Shown: positions 9,340 through 19,730 of the stretch, one piece after another
Layout: each line of letters begins with the position of its first letter
How positions within the stretch are numbered: the first letter of the stretch is position 1
NCBI RefSeq assembly: GCF_002079055.1
Contig: NC_047501.1
Span: forward strand, 868,001-932,000
Direction of reading: 5' to 3'
Origin: Saccharomyces paradoxus
Lineage: Eukaryota; Ascomycota; Saccharomycetes; Saccharomycetales; Saccharomycetaceae
DNA: 64,000 nt
Translations under genes and position numbers: made by a program
The notes under the pieces: model-generated
Databases searched by the model: none
What the model was told of the DNA's origin: nothing
Seen by the model: only the letters and a program-made list of their open reading frames with translations

Positions 9340-10212
9340 TTATTTCTTGAAAGTTTTGATTACTGCGTTCATGAAAAGTGATGACAAGACAGGAATAGTA
9401 AAATTATCATCCCAGTTGAACAAATCGATACCTTCACTCAAAGCAGCAACCACACCACCGAACAAAGATAACATGTTCAAACTTAATCTGCTTGTTTCTG
9501 GAGTCCATTCAATCTCACCAGGTTTGTTGACGTAGTTGTAGGCGGGAACAAAATAACCATAAAACACCCAGCAAGTGATAATACCAACCGTAAATGCAGC
9601 TATCGAACCTGCAAGGGACTTATTTCTTGCCAGTTTGGGTGTCAAATGACCATACTTCCTTCCAATGGTTGCGGCGGCTGTATCGGACCAACTCAGCAAA
9701 AATAATGATATCAAGGTAACATCTTTAGAGAAAAAAGTAAAAGAAAAGATTAAACCAAGGATGTACCACAATACCCCATTGTATGTATGGATCTCCTTTT
9801 TTCTCATTAGCGCACCCACAGTCCTACAATAAAGCATATTGAAAAAGGGCCAGTTTAGTCTTATTAGGTCCAAAATAAACAATATGATGAAAGCATATAT
9901 CAAAGGCCATAAAACATTTCTATAATTAATACCCTGTGTATACAGGTATAGAGTAATAAAACCAATGGAAGAATGGAACACCTTACGGGGAATTTCATGT
10001 TTCGTTATGAAGTCGCCAAACCATTCATGAGATTTCAAATGTATTTCTGTCACTGGAACGTGTGCATCGTCATCGCTACTACCAGTCTCATCTTTTGCTG
10101 GACTAGTTTCTTTTGCCGGCACTTGATGACCCTTAGACAATAGTCTTTGTTTAGCTTCTGTACGCGGCTCTAGCGTGCTATTAGAAAGGGCAATGGCATC
10201 GTCAGTCCCCAT
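9340..10212 (-). CDS. DGK1: Dgk1, CTP-dependent diacylglycerol kinase
   Basis: 290 residues, the same length as S. cerevisiae Dgk1. It phosphorylates diacylglycerol to phosphatidate with CTP, not ATP, in the ER/nuclear-envelope membrane, opposing the phosphatase Pah1. It belongs to the CTP-transferase/dolichol-kinase-like family. A soluble N-terminus of ~65 residues is followed by 'HEIPRKVFHSSIGFITLYLY', the conserved entry to the membrane domain, and four or more hydrophobic helices. The catalytic-type motif 'SWSDTAAATIGRKYG' has the conserved Asp at residue 177, and 'KSLAGSIAAF' completes the CTP-transferase signature. ATG at 10212. A Reb1 site lies about 150 bp upstream. Confidence 0.97.
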   Translation of the reverse strand: MGTDDAIALSNSTLEPRTEAKQRLLSKGHQVPAKETSPAKDETGSSDDDAHVPVTEIHLKSHEWFGDFITKHEIPRKVFHSSIGFITLYLYTQGINYRNVLWPLIYAFIILFILDLIRLNWPFFNMLYCRTVGALMRKKEIHTYNGVLWYILGLIFSFTFFSKDVTLISLFLLSWSDTAAATIGRKYGHLTPKLARNKSLAGSIAAFTVGIITCWVFYGYFVPAYNYVNKPGEIEWTPETSRLSLNMLSLFGGVVAALSEGIDLFNWDDNFTIPVLSSLFMNAVIKTFKK

Positions 10213-10533
10213 GTTTCTGCGCTCTCTATGTGAATCCAGATAACGAAAATTTATAGATATCTGTTACGTAATGTTCAAATCCTTTAAGACCACACCACTC
10301 AGAATTTTTAGAACTCCGCTACGTTTTATATTCATCGTCAAAAAAACTAATCATCTGTTACCCGCTATGGACCCTGGATTTTGAAAAGATATCAAACATG
10401 ACATGATGTTTCCCGCTAATTATGGGATAATGTAAAGAGAAGAAACAGGATATATTTTAAAATTTCCTTGAATCTACAAAATGAATTATACAAAATTTTA
10501 TTATACTAAAAAACGTAGAAATATCTTTTTGGC
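10213..10533. other. Intergenic region: DGK1 promoter and RPL20B 3' end
   Basis: 321 bp between two minus-strand genes. It holds the Reb1 site listed separately and an A/T-rich 3' flank of RPL20B (10440-10530). No other gene is seen. Confidence 0.5.
10358..10364. promoter_or_regulatory. Reb1 site (TTACCCG) in the DGK1 promoter
   Basis: An exact TTACCCG lies about 146-152 bp upstream of the DGK1 ATG. Reb1 is a general regulatory factor that clears nucleosomes, and DGK1 expression is known to depend on a Reb1 site at about this distance in S. cerevisiae. Confidence 0.7.
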
Positions 10534-11493
<960 letters not shown>

Positions 11494-12171
11494 TTTTCTT
11501 TGCTTGATTCCTTTGTTACGGTTCTCTTCTATTATCTTCTGCAAATAGTTGCCCTCAATAACGGTTATTCTATCTATTAGAGTTTCTTGTTCGTACTGTT
11601 ACCAACTCAAGCGAAAGAAACTAGAGAGGATCTGGCGGAAAATTGGGAAAGCGCTAGGCAGACTGTGTGAAACCACTTAGGATCTGCCTTCAGCCATTTG
11701 ACCTGGCCTGGCCTGGGAAGCAGCTGCTCGGACCGCAGACATTTTTCTCTTCGGTAGCAGGCCGGCCTGCTGGTCCTGGTGAAGGCACTTGAAAGAAACG
11801 AAAATTCACGGAGAGCATCACCATTCCGGAAATATAAAAATGTACGGATGAACAGTCCCGAAAGGCCCATTCTATGTTTCAGGAGACAAGCTGTTTCCTA
11901 TGTTTACTATTGGGCCTGTAAACAATTGGCACCCTAAGGTATGACAGAATAGCATGCTATTTAGTTTTTTTATCTAGCTCGTAAATATTTATTAAGCTTT
12001 TTCTTACAAAAATAGGTTTCTTCTCCTTTTTTTTTTATGTTGAACGTGTATACATGGTGGATTTAAGTTCAGTGCTTTCAATAGATAACATCTATTGAAT
12101 TTTGCGCCAACCAGTGAATCAGCACAAATTTAAATGCTCCCGCCTATATCAAAATTATCTTCTATGTGAAC
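11494..12171. other. Intergenic region: RPL20B promoter and SPS4 3' side
   Basis: 678 bp. It holds the RPL20B 5' leader and promoter with the Rap1-type site and paired forkhead cores. An open frame of 87 codons at 11607-11870 on the minus strand overlaps the Rap1 site and has no domain; I leave it uncalled. Confidence 0.5.
11840..11850. promoter_or_regulatory. Rap1 (HOMOL1-type) site upstream of RPL20B
   Basis: ATGTACGGATG (reverse complement CATCCGTACAT) fits the HOMOL1/Rap1 element of ribosomal protein promoters. It is about 350 bp upstream of exon 1. About 50-75 bp further upstream are two inverted GTAAACA forkhead-type cores (11901-11907 and 11918-11924), compatible with Fhl1 or Fkh binding. 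Confidence 0.6.
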
Positions 12172-13188
12172 CTATTGTACTAGATGTGGTAAATTGTCTC
12201 CCTCCGATTTGGTACCAAAAAATCTAAATAAACTCCCATCAGTAACAGAGGCCCAAATTTCGTGTTCTAAATCAGTTATGGTATCCCAGGTACCTTTCAA
12301 TACATTTTTGATCCTCAAATCATTTTGTTTGTCTAAGTTTTTATTATAAACAGAGTTTGTATGATAACCATAGGCAATAGGTAGCTTTGCAATACCAACG
12401 ACTTGGTGACCAGCAGCAGAAACTGCTCTTGTCATAAAATTGTAATCCAGGGCTAACCCTCTATTAAACTCACAGCTAAAGGTATCATTTGGAACCTTCT
12501 CGCCTTTTGGAAAATATTTTACCGTTGCCTTTTCAAATGCGTTGTTGACTGGTAATAAAACAGGGTCAAGATGCCCTCTAATCAAAGGCTTGCCTTTTGT
12601 GTCTATTAATTTTTCATTATAGTACTTCCTAAATTTCACCAACCTTCCATGGACAGGTTGGTAAATATAGTTCTCTCCGTTTCTTGCCGTCGTATCCTTA
12701 AACTGTTTTCCATACTTTTTCGACAGAGTATATGGAAGTGCAATTTCCTCACCTAATCTTTTATAGGTCTTTGTTTTTAAAGAAGGAACAACACGTTCTA
12801 CAGTATTCAAAGTTGAATTAGCCATCTTGTCAAGAAAATTGATTACTGGCGCTACAGTTTGAATAGGCCGTGAGATTATCACTTTATCGATTCTAGGCTT
12901 TGTCTGTGCTAAAATGATTCTCGTTATTGCAATCTTCTTTGCTATCTCTTCTGTCTCTTGTATTAGTGGATAAGCCTCGACGTGATCAACTGTATTTAAA
13001 TTTAGTCTACCTCTCTTAGCTGCTTGATCATTTGCACCGTGAATATGGATCTCGGCAATATTCTCAGTAACTTCTTCTTGTGTCTGTGATTGTTCAATTT
13101 CATTGGGTTCATCCGTGTTTTTGTGTATAAAATTTTTATTCTCTTCCTGTGGTTTTGTAACCTTCACTATATTTAAATTTGTTGGCAT
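12172..13188 (-). CDS. SPS4: Sps4, middle-sporulation protein with perilipin-like similarity
   Basis: 338 residues, the same length as S. cerevisiae Sps4, a protein made in middle sporulation whose biochemical role is unsettled. The family it shares with Pet10/Pln1 resembles perilipins and coats lipid droplets, so a droplet role in spores is a reasonable inference. The N-terminal ~85 residues are hydrophilic. The central part (about 85-190) contains an amphipathic stretch (VINFLDKMANSTLNTVERVVPSLKT) typical of perilipin-like proteins. No signal peptide or transmembrane helix is obvious. ATG at 13188. A middle-sporulation element lies about 185 bp upstream. Confidence 0.94.
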   Translation of the reverse strand: MPTNLNIVKVTKPQEENKNFIHKNTDEPNEIEQSQTQEEVTENIAEIHIHGANDQAAKRGRLNLNTVDHVEAYPLIQETEEIAKKIAITRIILAQTKPRIDKVIISRPIQTVAPVINFLDKMANSTLNTVERVVPSLKTKTYKRLGEEIALPYTLSKKYGKQFKDTTARNGENYIYQPVHGRLVKFRKYYNEKLIDTKGKPLIRGHLDPVLLPVNNAFEKATVKYFPKGEKVPNDTFSCEFNRGLALDYNFMTRAVSAAGHQVVGIAKLPIAYGYHTNSVYNKNLDKQNDLRIKNVLKGTWDTITDLEHEIWASVTDGSLFRFFGTKSEGDNLPHLVQ

Positions 13189-13234
13189 GTTTGTTAAAAT
13201 ATGTTATGTGAAACCAATGTAGCAAAAACAATTT

Positions 13235-13245
13235 TTTTATGTTTT
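13235..13245 (+). other. ARS-consensus match in SPS4 upstream region
   Basis: TTTTATGTTTT matches WTTTAYRTTTW at all 11 positions, at the left end of a 1.9-kb gene-free interval. It may be a replication origin core or just A/T-rich promoter sequence 50 bp from the SPS4 start. Confidence 0.25.
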
Positions 13246-13370
13246 TGTTGCTTGTATTTCAAAATAAGAAAGTAAGAATATTAGTCGAGAGTGTATTAGA
13301 AAGAGGTAAAAAGTAGACACTTCTCAGCAATTTATAGTTCTAAAAATTGTCAATTAATGAGCATGATACG

Positions 13371-13380
13371 TTTTTGTGGC
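13371..13380 (-). promoter_or_regulatory. Middle sporulation element (Ndt80 site) upstream of SPS4
   Basis: On the minus strand GCCACAAAAA matches the Ndt80/Sum1 element GNCRCAAAW. It lies about 185 bp upstream of the SPS4 ATG. A weak URS1-like TCGGCGATAA (about 7 of 10 to the Ume6 consensus) follows at 13390-13399. SPS4 is a classic middle-sporulation gene. Confidence 0.65.
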
Positions 13381-15106
13381 GCGCGCCAGTCGGCGATAAT
13401 TAGCAACGCGTCTGGCGCTGCTGCAGGAACAAATAAAAAAAGGATACTGAACCCTCTCGAGATCCTTTTGTATTGGCGATCGCGTAAAGAAACGCCGTTC
13501 CGAGGAAGTGAAGTTCTTCTGATTGTGGAGTTTTATTATATGCCACAATTATGAGAAGAGAACCTTAGGCAACGAGATCTGCATTTTCTTTTCTTTTCTT
13601 TTCCTTGCTTCGGAGGGGTATGAGACTCAGGTTTACGCCCTTTGTAATATGCTTTTCCTTCTTACCTAACACCGCATATTTATTGGTTATCGTACTGTAA
13701 GAAGGTAAGTTAGTTTTAGTACTTTTTTAGTAGAGATAACCACTGCTGTAAATATACATTACTACCATTCTTACGGTTACCTCATTTCTTCTAAGAAAAT
13801 AAAGGAGTCTAGGACTGCTGTGTTTGCCCTTTTAAAATATCAATCTAGAAATTAAGGCAAGCGCTGGTTTCAACCGAGAAATAAAAACAAAAAGTGTTTT
13901 CTTTTGGAAGTTTTCCAAGATTTACTTGTCACCACATTTTGATAAAACCTTCCGGCTGGACTAATAAAGTGGGTCATCGTCCCACCAATGAGAAAGAAGT
14001 ATATAGTATTATCTCAGGGCAGCAGTGGTGTCCAAAAGAGTAACTGCGAGGGTTTTACGCACTACCTATTAGAGGGACAATTAGTTGCATAGCAACAGAC
14101 TTGCGGGATAGACAGTAAGAGAATGCATTGAGTTACTACGCAGACCTTAAAGCAAGCGACTCCGCGGCAGTAATTAGCCTTAGATAACAGCTTACTGCCG
14201 TATACTGCGAGCTCTTCTTAAAAAACGTGTCCTTTCAAGATTCCGGAGCATTTACTCTGGTAAGTTTTATTCCGTTAGTCTGCTATTGAGATCGTGTTTC
14301 GACATATATGAACTCCCAGCTAGCCCATTCGTTGTTCAAGTCGTATCTATCCACTTTGTTCAAAATTCATGCACCGTCTAAATAGGATAAATGTAAACAA
14401 GACATGTAGTTGTGTAAACATCCGAAAGGGGAAGAGAAGGGAATATCTAGGCACGAAATCCGTTTTTGGAAATGCGAACCACGGGAATATGCAAAAAAAA
14501 AAAACAATCTTGCTTTTTTCAAGATTTCAGGCCGATTCTGAGATTAAAGTTTGACAGCCCAAGTCTTGAAAATAAAACAGTATGACAGAACAATTCGAAG
14601 AAACTACGGACAGAGGTTTTAGGCTAAACTGGTCACGCCGTTATAGGCGGCGGTAATGCATGGAAAATCCCATGGCTATTCTAATCGGGTTCAAAGTTTT
14701 TTCTTCAGCTGCGAATATCTCTTTGTGCCAATTGGTAAACAAGAGAGCTGACAACACGCCAAATACGTTGTGCGGCGATACATAGCCTTGCTTAGGTAAA
14801 CGACAGATGCATGCCCATTTCGATAGGAAATCTTGAATTTTAAGCCCGTTGCCGTAAATGTCATTCGATACTGTTTACAGTTTAGTTTTAAAGCGGTAAC
14901 ATTCTTGTTAATTTAAGTTGGGGCAATTTTTACCATTCTACGAGGAAAATCAAGCGAAGTGTTATTTAAACGCAACATTTCTTTGTGCCTTCCACACTTC
15001 AACTATATTTGGAACTTAAGTGCGTTTAGGTGATAAGTTGTCCTGCAGATATGTTTGATTAATTGAAGAAGAAAAACACAAAACTAAGGAAAAAAAATTC
15101 TAGAAA

Positions 15107-16171
15107 ATGGATCAAATACATCCTTCAGACGCATTTTTGTTGCGAACACCAAAATCAAAAAAAAACATCGGGCTTGTAATACCCAGTACGCCAAGTAAAA
15201 AATGTAAATATTCGTCAAATTTTATGGCAGAAGATATTACACCTTCCAAACGGTTTCGTTTATACCAAGCTAGATTTAAGACAAGTTCGAAGAATGTCAA
15301 AGCCCAAACTCTTAGCGTGTCAATAAAGAAAAATCAAGATGAAATCACCAATCCCTTCATGACCGAAGGATATAATGATTACCGCAATATTGTCAGCCCT
15401 GGGTTGAGTTTTGATAACGATTGCTTCTCAGAACATGAATTGGTTAGTCCATTAAGCGATATATCTTCGATAAACTCTACATCACCTGATGTTGAAAAGC
15501 TCGATTCTCTAGACCCTTTTGGTGTTGACTCTTTTGTCTGGAATTGTAAACCTCTTGTTAATAAAGAAGCATTGGAGCTCCATCGAATGATTCATTCCTC
15601 GTTTCCAATGAGCCCACTAAAATCCAATAGCGACATGCCACTATTATTGCCAAAACTGAAAAAAAGATTATCTCCAGTTAGCAGATCAACCTTCAAGCCA
15701 ACAAGGCACGAACCCTCTCATCGCCTATTGAAGCCCAAAAAATCAATTCTAACGATACCAGCCAAATCTCTGAATCTCATAGTCAGTTCGTCGCGAGGCT
15801 CATTAAATGACGCTACCATTTTTGCCACTGAAATAAACTCTACGTTGAGCAATGAAGAAAACAAATTACCAGCTATTTCTAGTATTTGGGAGAAACTCAC
15901 AATCCCAGTAAACTCTTCAATTAAGGAAAAATATAAGAAGCTAAAAGAACAAATTTATGGGCAAACTGGTAATCCTGACGAAGATGAAGACGATGAAGAC
16001 AATGAAGAAGATAACGAAGAAGATAACGAAGAAGGCGACCTTCCCGATGCAGCAGTAATAAGAGGTTACGAATTCCAATCGGAAAGACGCGATGAGCTGA
16101 CGCAAAGTAACAAACTGCAGAATACGAAGGACTACAAAAAAGTTCAGTGGGCAAAATTTTTAGAACAATAA
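15107..16171 (+). CDS. SFG1: Sfg1-like nuclear regulator of pseudohyphal growth
   Basis: 354 residues (about 346 in S. cerevisiae). Sfg1 is a putative transcription regulator required for superficial pseudohyphal growth and is a Cdk1 substrate whose expression is cell-cycle regulated. The protein is hydrophilic with no known fold. Proline-directed Ser/Thr sites are frequent at the N-terminus ('RTPKSKK', 'PSTPSKKCK', 'ITPSKRF') and fit Cdk phosphorylation. A 'SPLSDISSINSTSPD' stretch follows, and a conserved short block at the C-terminus (VQWAKFLEQ). Near residues 290-311 is an acidic run made of tandem Asn-Glu-Glu-Asp units, expanded relative to my memory of the S. cerevisiae protein. ATG at 15107 is the first in frame. 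Confidence 0.92.
   Translation: MDQIHPSDAFLLRTPKSKKNIGLVIPSTPSKKCKYSSNFMAEDITPSKRFRLYQARFKTSSKNVKAQTLSVSIKKNQDEITNPFMTEGYNDYRNIVSPGLSFDNDCFSEHELVSPLSDISSINSTSPDVEKLDSLDPFGVDSFVWNCKPLVNKEALELHRMIHSSFPMSPLKSNSDMPLLLPKLKKRLSPVSRSTFKPTRHEPSHRLLKPKKSILTIPAKSLNLIVSSSRGSLNDATIFATEINSTLSNEENKLPAISSIWEKLTIPVNSSIKEKYKKLKEQIYGQTGNPDEDEDDEDNEEDNEEDNEEGDLPDAAVIRGYEFQSERRDELTQSNKLQNTKDYKKVQWAKFLEQ
16001..16036 (+). repeat. 12-bp tandem repeat coding NEED units in SFG1
   Basis: Three consecutive 12-bp units (16001-16012, 16013-16024, 16025-16036) of the type AAYGAAGAAGAT encode Asn-Glu-Glu-Asp, the last ending in Gly. Flanking GAT/GAA codons extend the acidic tract to both sides. It probably accounts for the extra length of this Sfg1. 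Confidence 0.8.
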
Positions 16172-16610
16172 GTGGGGTCTCTTTATTCTGATTTGTTGTA
16201 TTCTAAACGAAGGAGTTTTTTTTGTTGTTTCTTAATAACTGGTCTTTTTAATTAAATGAAAAAAATGTCAGGCATTTTTTGTGTTAAAATATTGTACTCT
16301 TTTTTAGAAGCTGGAGTAATCTAAAAAAAGCTAAACACCACTATTACCATTTTTCCTTTCCCAAGTTGTTGCTTCGCGAGATTATCGCTGCTATATTATT
16401 ATTATTATTATCATTATTATCACCTGTTTTCGCTTTCCTCTTTTTTTATATTAACTCCTACACTTCTTACTGTAATAAAATTTATGATAAACATTGTATA
16501 AAAACATTATAGACGACTATATATATGTGTGTGTGTGTGTGTGTATGTATGTATCGTATAACGATTTTTAAAAAGTATTATTTTTTTCACGCTTTTCAAT
16601 ACAAAGTGTT
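16172..16610. repeat. SFG1-COT1 convergent 3' region with microsatellites
   Basis: This 439 bp region between convergent genes carries an ATT/TTA trinucleotide run (about 16393-16420) and a TG dinucleotide run (16526-16544) bordered by TA and TGTA units. Both lie in the expected 3' untranslated or terminator region. TA-rich elements there could act as polyadenylation efficiency signals for both genes. The TG run is a short simple-sequence repeat and is not telomeric. Confidence 0.7.
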
Positions 16611-17930
16611 TCAATGATCCTCTAAGCAATCGGCGGTATTGCAATTGGCAGCATCGTCGATGAGACAAGTGGATTCCGAAACGCCAGTACCGCATGTCGT
16701 CGGTCTTAACGAAAGGGAATCATTTTGTGGATGAGCATCTTGGGACCCTCCCGCTCTTTCGGTCGACGTGATCCCTCTGTCAATAAACTCCGGCTGCAAA
16801 GTAGCGGAGTGAATACCATAGCGGTGAAGCTTTGATCTAACAGTTTTGGCCAGTTCAGTAAATTGGTCCGGGCTGATATCTAGTTGAATATGCAAAGATG
16901 CAATGAAAATGGACTCTGTTAAATTCCAAATATGGAAGTCATGAATAGCTATGATTCCTGGTATCTGCAAAAGATCTCTTTCAACTTGATCACCGGATAA
17001 AGCCGAAGGCGTCGCTTGCAACAAGATTTTGGAAGCCTTGCACGATAGAGGAAGCGCAGAGGAAAATATTATACCTGTGATTACCAATGAGACAAGCGGA
17101 TCTGTATAATACTTCCAAGAGTAGTCGGTCTTCCAAATGAAAAATGCTGACAACATAACCCCAATGTTACCAAGAGCATCACCCAAAACGTGAAGAAACA
17201 CACCATGCATATTTAAAGATCTCCTGCCCTTATTGTATTCTGTATCATTGCCGCCGCTGGCAATAGTATGGCTAGATGTTGAGTATGATGGCGTCTTGGA
17301 CGTATTCTCCGGTGTCAGCAGTCTAGTGTTTTCGTTCATGAAACTATTCACTACAGCATTAGGCATAATCTCATCAATGTTATCAGTACTATCCATTGGT
17401 GTAGCGTTCCCTGTTTCGTCAACATGAGCATGTGTGTGCGTGTGAGGTGATGGCATATGGATCCCGTCGTCGGCAAAGATGCCCCCATGGGAATGTCCGT
17501 GTCCATGTCCATGCTCTTGATCATTGTCGTGGAATAAGAAAAGTCCAACGGTGTTCGATATCAACCCTGCGATGCCCACATATAAGACAAACTTAGGATT
17601 TTCAATTACAGGGGGAGCAATAATTCTCTGTAGTGCCTCAATCAGAATTGAGACGCATAAGGCGATTAGAAAGACGGCGTTAATTAAAGCACCCAAAATC
17701 TCAGCTCTTTTCCAACCATAAGTATACGTTGAATCCGGATTTCTGTTTTTGGCAACATTTACGGCCCAAAGTGCAACCACAAGAGAAATTATATCGTTTA
17801 GCATATGGAATGAGTCTGCAATTAGGGCCAGAGAGTGGGATAAGTACCCAGTGGTTATCTCTATCACGAAAAACACTGTATCCAGCAGCAGCAAGGATAT
17901 AATCCTTATTTCTTTGCTTCCCAGTTTCAT
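16611..17930 (-). CDS. COT1: Cot1-like vacuolar zinc/cobalt transporter (cation diffusion facilitator)
   Basis: 439 residues, the same length as S. cerevisiae Cot1. It is a cation diffusion facilitator that moves Zn2+ and Co2+ into the vacuole in exchange for protons. Six transmembrane helices are visible. The metal-site motif in TM2 is 'LIADSFHMLNDIISL' and in TM5 'HVLGDALGNIGV' (the paired His/Asp of the family). Between TM4 and TM5 is a histidine-rich cytosolic loop (EHGHGHGHSHGG and HTHTHAH, about residues 140-175). The C-terminal cytosolic domain has the CDF ferredoxin-like fold (IPGIIAIHDFHIWNLT). ATG at 17930 opens into TM1 (LLLDTVFFVIEITTGYL). It is convergent with SFG1 and divergent from FAA1. 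Confidence 0.97.
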   Translation of the reverse strand: MKLGSKEIRIISLLLLDTVFFVIEITTGYLSHSLALIADSFHMLNDIISLVVALWAVNVAKNRNPDSTYTYGWKRAEILGALINAVFLIALCVSILIEALQRIIAPPVIENPKFVLYVGIAGLISNTVGLFLFHDNDQEHGHGHGHSHGGIFADDGIHMPSPHTHTHAHVDETGNATPMDSTDNIDEIMPNAVVNSFMNENTRLLTPENTSKTPSYSTSSHTIASGGNDTEYNKGRRSLNMHGVFLHVLGDALGNIGVMLSAFFIWKTDYSWKYYTDPLVSLVITGIIFSSALPLSCKASKILLQATPSALSGDQVERDLLQIPGIIAIHDFHIWNLTESIFIASLHIQLDISPDQFTELAKTVRSKLHRYGIHSATLQPEFIDRGITSTERAGGSQDAHPQNDSLSLRPTTCGTGVSESTCLIDDAANCNTADCLEDH

Positions 17931-19730
17931 TTTTACTCGGTCCTTTCTTGCCTTATGTTAACTTTCTTTCAATAGATATGAAGCACTATTTTTGACAGAA
18001 GAGAAAAATATTGGCTATTAGAGTATAACCCAAAAACGCTTATCGAGCACTCAAGTAGAATATATAAGACCAATTATTCCCTCTATTGTTTAGATATTCA
18101 GCATACGGATGATCCTTCTGCTTTATGTGGATTGTCAGCATATTGCCTTCGTACAGAAAATGAAAATGCACTACTGAAAACGGGTGGGCGGATGTATGAG
18201 TGTATAGTATACACCCGATTTTTTTACCATTTTCAAGACCGGAACTATGACTATAAGTGATATGCGGCCATCAACGGCCGTGGAGTGTTACGCATGGGAA
18301 CCCACATGAGTCAGCAATATTTAATGTAAGGTGATTAGACGTAGTAAGTGCTGAAAGACCGGTTGAATCGTAAAGTTCTTAAAAGGCGCCTTCTTACACA
18401 CTTTTTGTTCTCCTTCGTGCAATGTCTCCTGGTCACATGATTCATTTATGCATTACCTTTGTAAACTTCGTGCCATACCGCCAGCCACAAGTGAAAAAAA
18501 TAAAAAAATACCGTTAGGTTGAAAACTAGATACTGTTTAGCATAGATTATATTGAACCGTTAAATTCCCTATAATGTACTTAAAATCTTTTGCTACGATA
18601 AACCGTTTCATTCCAGTATGATGAGGAGTGATGGGTAAGCATTCTTGGTACGTATTATTTCAAGAGTTTTAAGAAAGGGTATTGGACATCATATTATAAG
18701 CCGACAAAAAATTGATTATATTTAGGTCCGCGGTAGCCACTTTATTTTTTTTTTTTTTTGGGGTTGGGGGATTGGAAAAGACAGGGGAAAAGCAAAAAAT
18801 AAAAGTAAAGAAATATGAAGATTAAGCCCACTTTGATATCTCAATATTTAATATAGCTCACGAAAGCATTGGACGTGCTCATATTTTCTTGATGTATTAA
18901 TTATGCGCAGTCTCATGCTTATTCCCATCATCCAAGCACGAGAGGAACCCGCCGACAAATGTTATAATAGTCACATTTATAAGGGGAGAGGGTCTTTTCG
19001 GTCCGCACAGAGCGGGCGGAGAAAACGTAACGACAAGACAAGAATACGTCACCTAAGCTACCAGAAACGTCACTACGTTGTAAACGTAACACCGATTAAT
19101 GCACCTTCCCTGCTGCTCACAGTGGAAAGTGATCAGGGTCAACTAGCGCAACCGATGGCACCGGCAATATTTTATAGCACGCTGGTCCTCTGACAAGCGA
19201 TCAAGCCGCGCTAAGCGCGCAGGAGAGAATCTACCTAGAAAATGGATGAAGGAGGCTTGGAATACCATCTTCTATAAGAAAATAACAGGGACAATAGTGC
19301 AGTCGATCACGCCCTGCCAGGAACATGATCACCGCCATGTGAAGATTTATGCAAGTTACAGGCACATACACATCACATTATACGAATGACATAGGGGCAC
19401 CCACCCATCGCATATCAGGAGAACGTCCTTATGCATACGGGATAACTAAGGTACGTTGTTCTCGCGCGTTTTTTTTTTCTTTTGCTTTTTTTGGTTCCTT
19501 TCGCGGATATCGTATTATCGATATTACAACAAAAATGTTTGGAGATCTCCTTCACTGACTTTAAGTAAAAGGCTTTAACCGCCTATTTTTCTCTCTTTCT
19601 TCTTTTTTGCCCCTCACTCATCCTGGAACAATTGTAGTATATTTAGTAAGTTAAAAAGTACTTCGCATTGGAAAACTTTCAAGGGTACAAAGACCAGAAC
19701 AAACACAAAAGACAAAAAAAAGACAACAAT
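17931..19730. other. Long divergent intergenic region COT1-FAA1
   Basis: 1.8 kb between divergent genes. The left part is the COT1 promoter with an Aft1-type site. A T-run (about 18745-18760) follows TCCGCGGT near 18726, a one-mismatch pleiotropic drug response element. A more G/C-rich block spans 18940-19260. The FAA1-proximal 200 bp are pyrimidine-rich (TCTCTCTTTCTTC, poly-T), typical of a yeast core promoter. An ATG-started frame of 96 codons (18903-19193, +) has no recognised domain. Confidence 0.5.
18210..18217 (+). promoter_or_regulatory. Aft1-type site (TACACCCG) upstream of COT1
   Basis: TACACCCG fits YRCACCCR, the iron-responsive Aft1/Aft2 element, about 280 bp upstream of the COT1 ATG. 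COT1 is among the Aft1-induced genes in S. cerevisiae. The element is short, so chance cannot be excluded. Confidence 0.35.

Larger units (their letters stand above)
13189..15106. other. Long divergent intergenic region SPS4-SFG1
   Basis: 1.9 kb between divergent genes, among the longest gene-free stretches here. Near SPS4 it holds the middle-sporulation element and an ACGCGT (13406-13411). Further right are a hairpin-like GTGGG-N7-CCCAC near 13970 and two forkhead cores GTAAACA at 14393-14399 and 14413-14419, which could serve cell-cycle control of SFG1. Frames of up to 65 codons (e.g. 14369-14554) carry no domain. I see no tRNA or LTR. Confidence 0.5.

Noticed and set aside
16526-16544. TG repeat considered as an interstitial telomere seed
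   Set aside because: A pure TG dinucleotide run without the irregular TG1-3 pattern, bordered by TA and TGTA units; a simple microsatellite.
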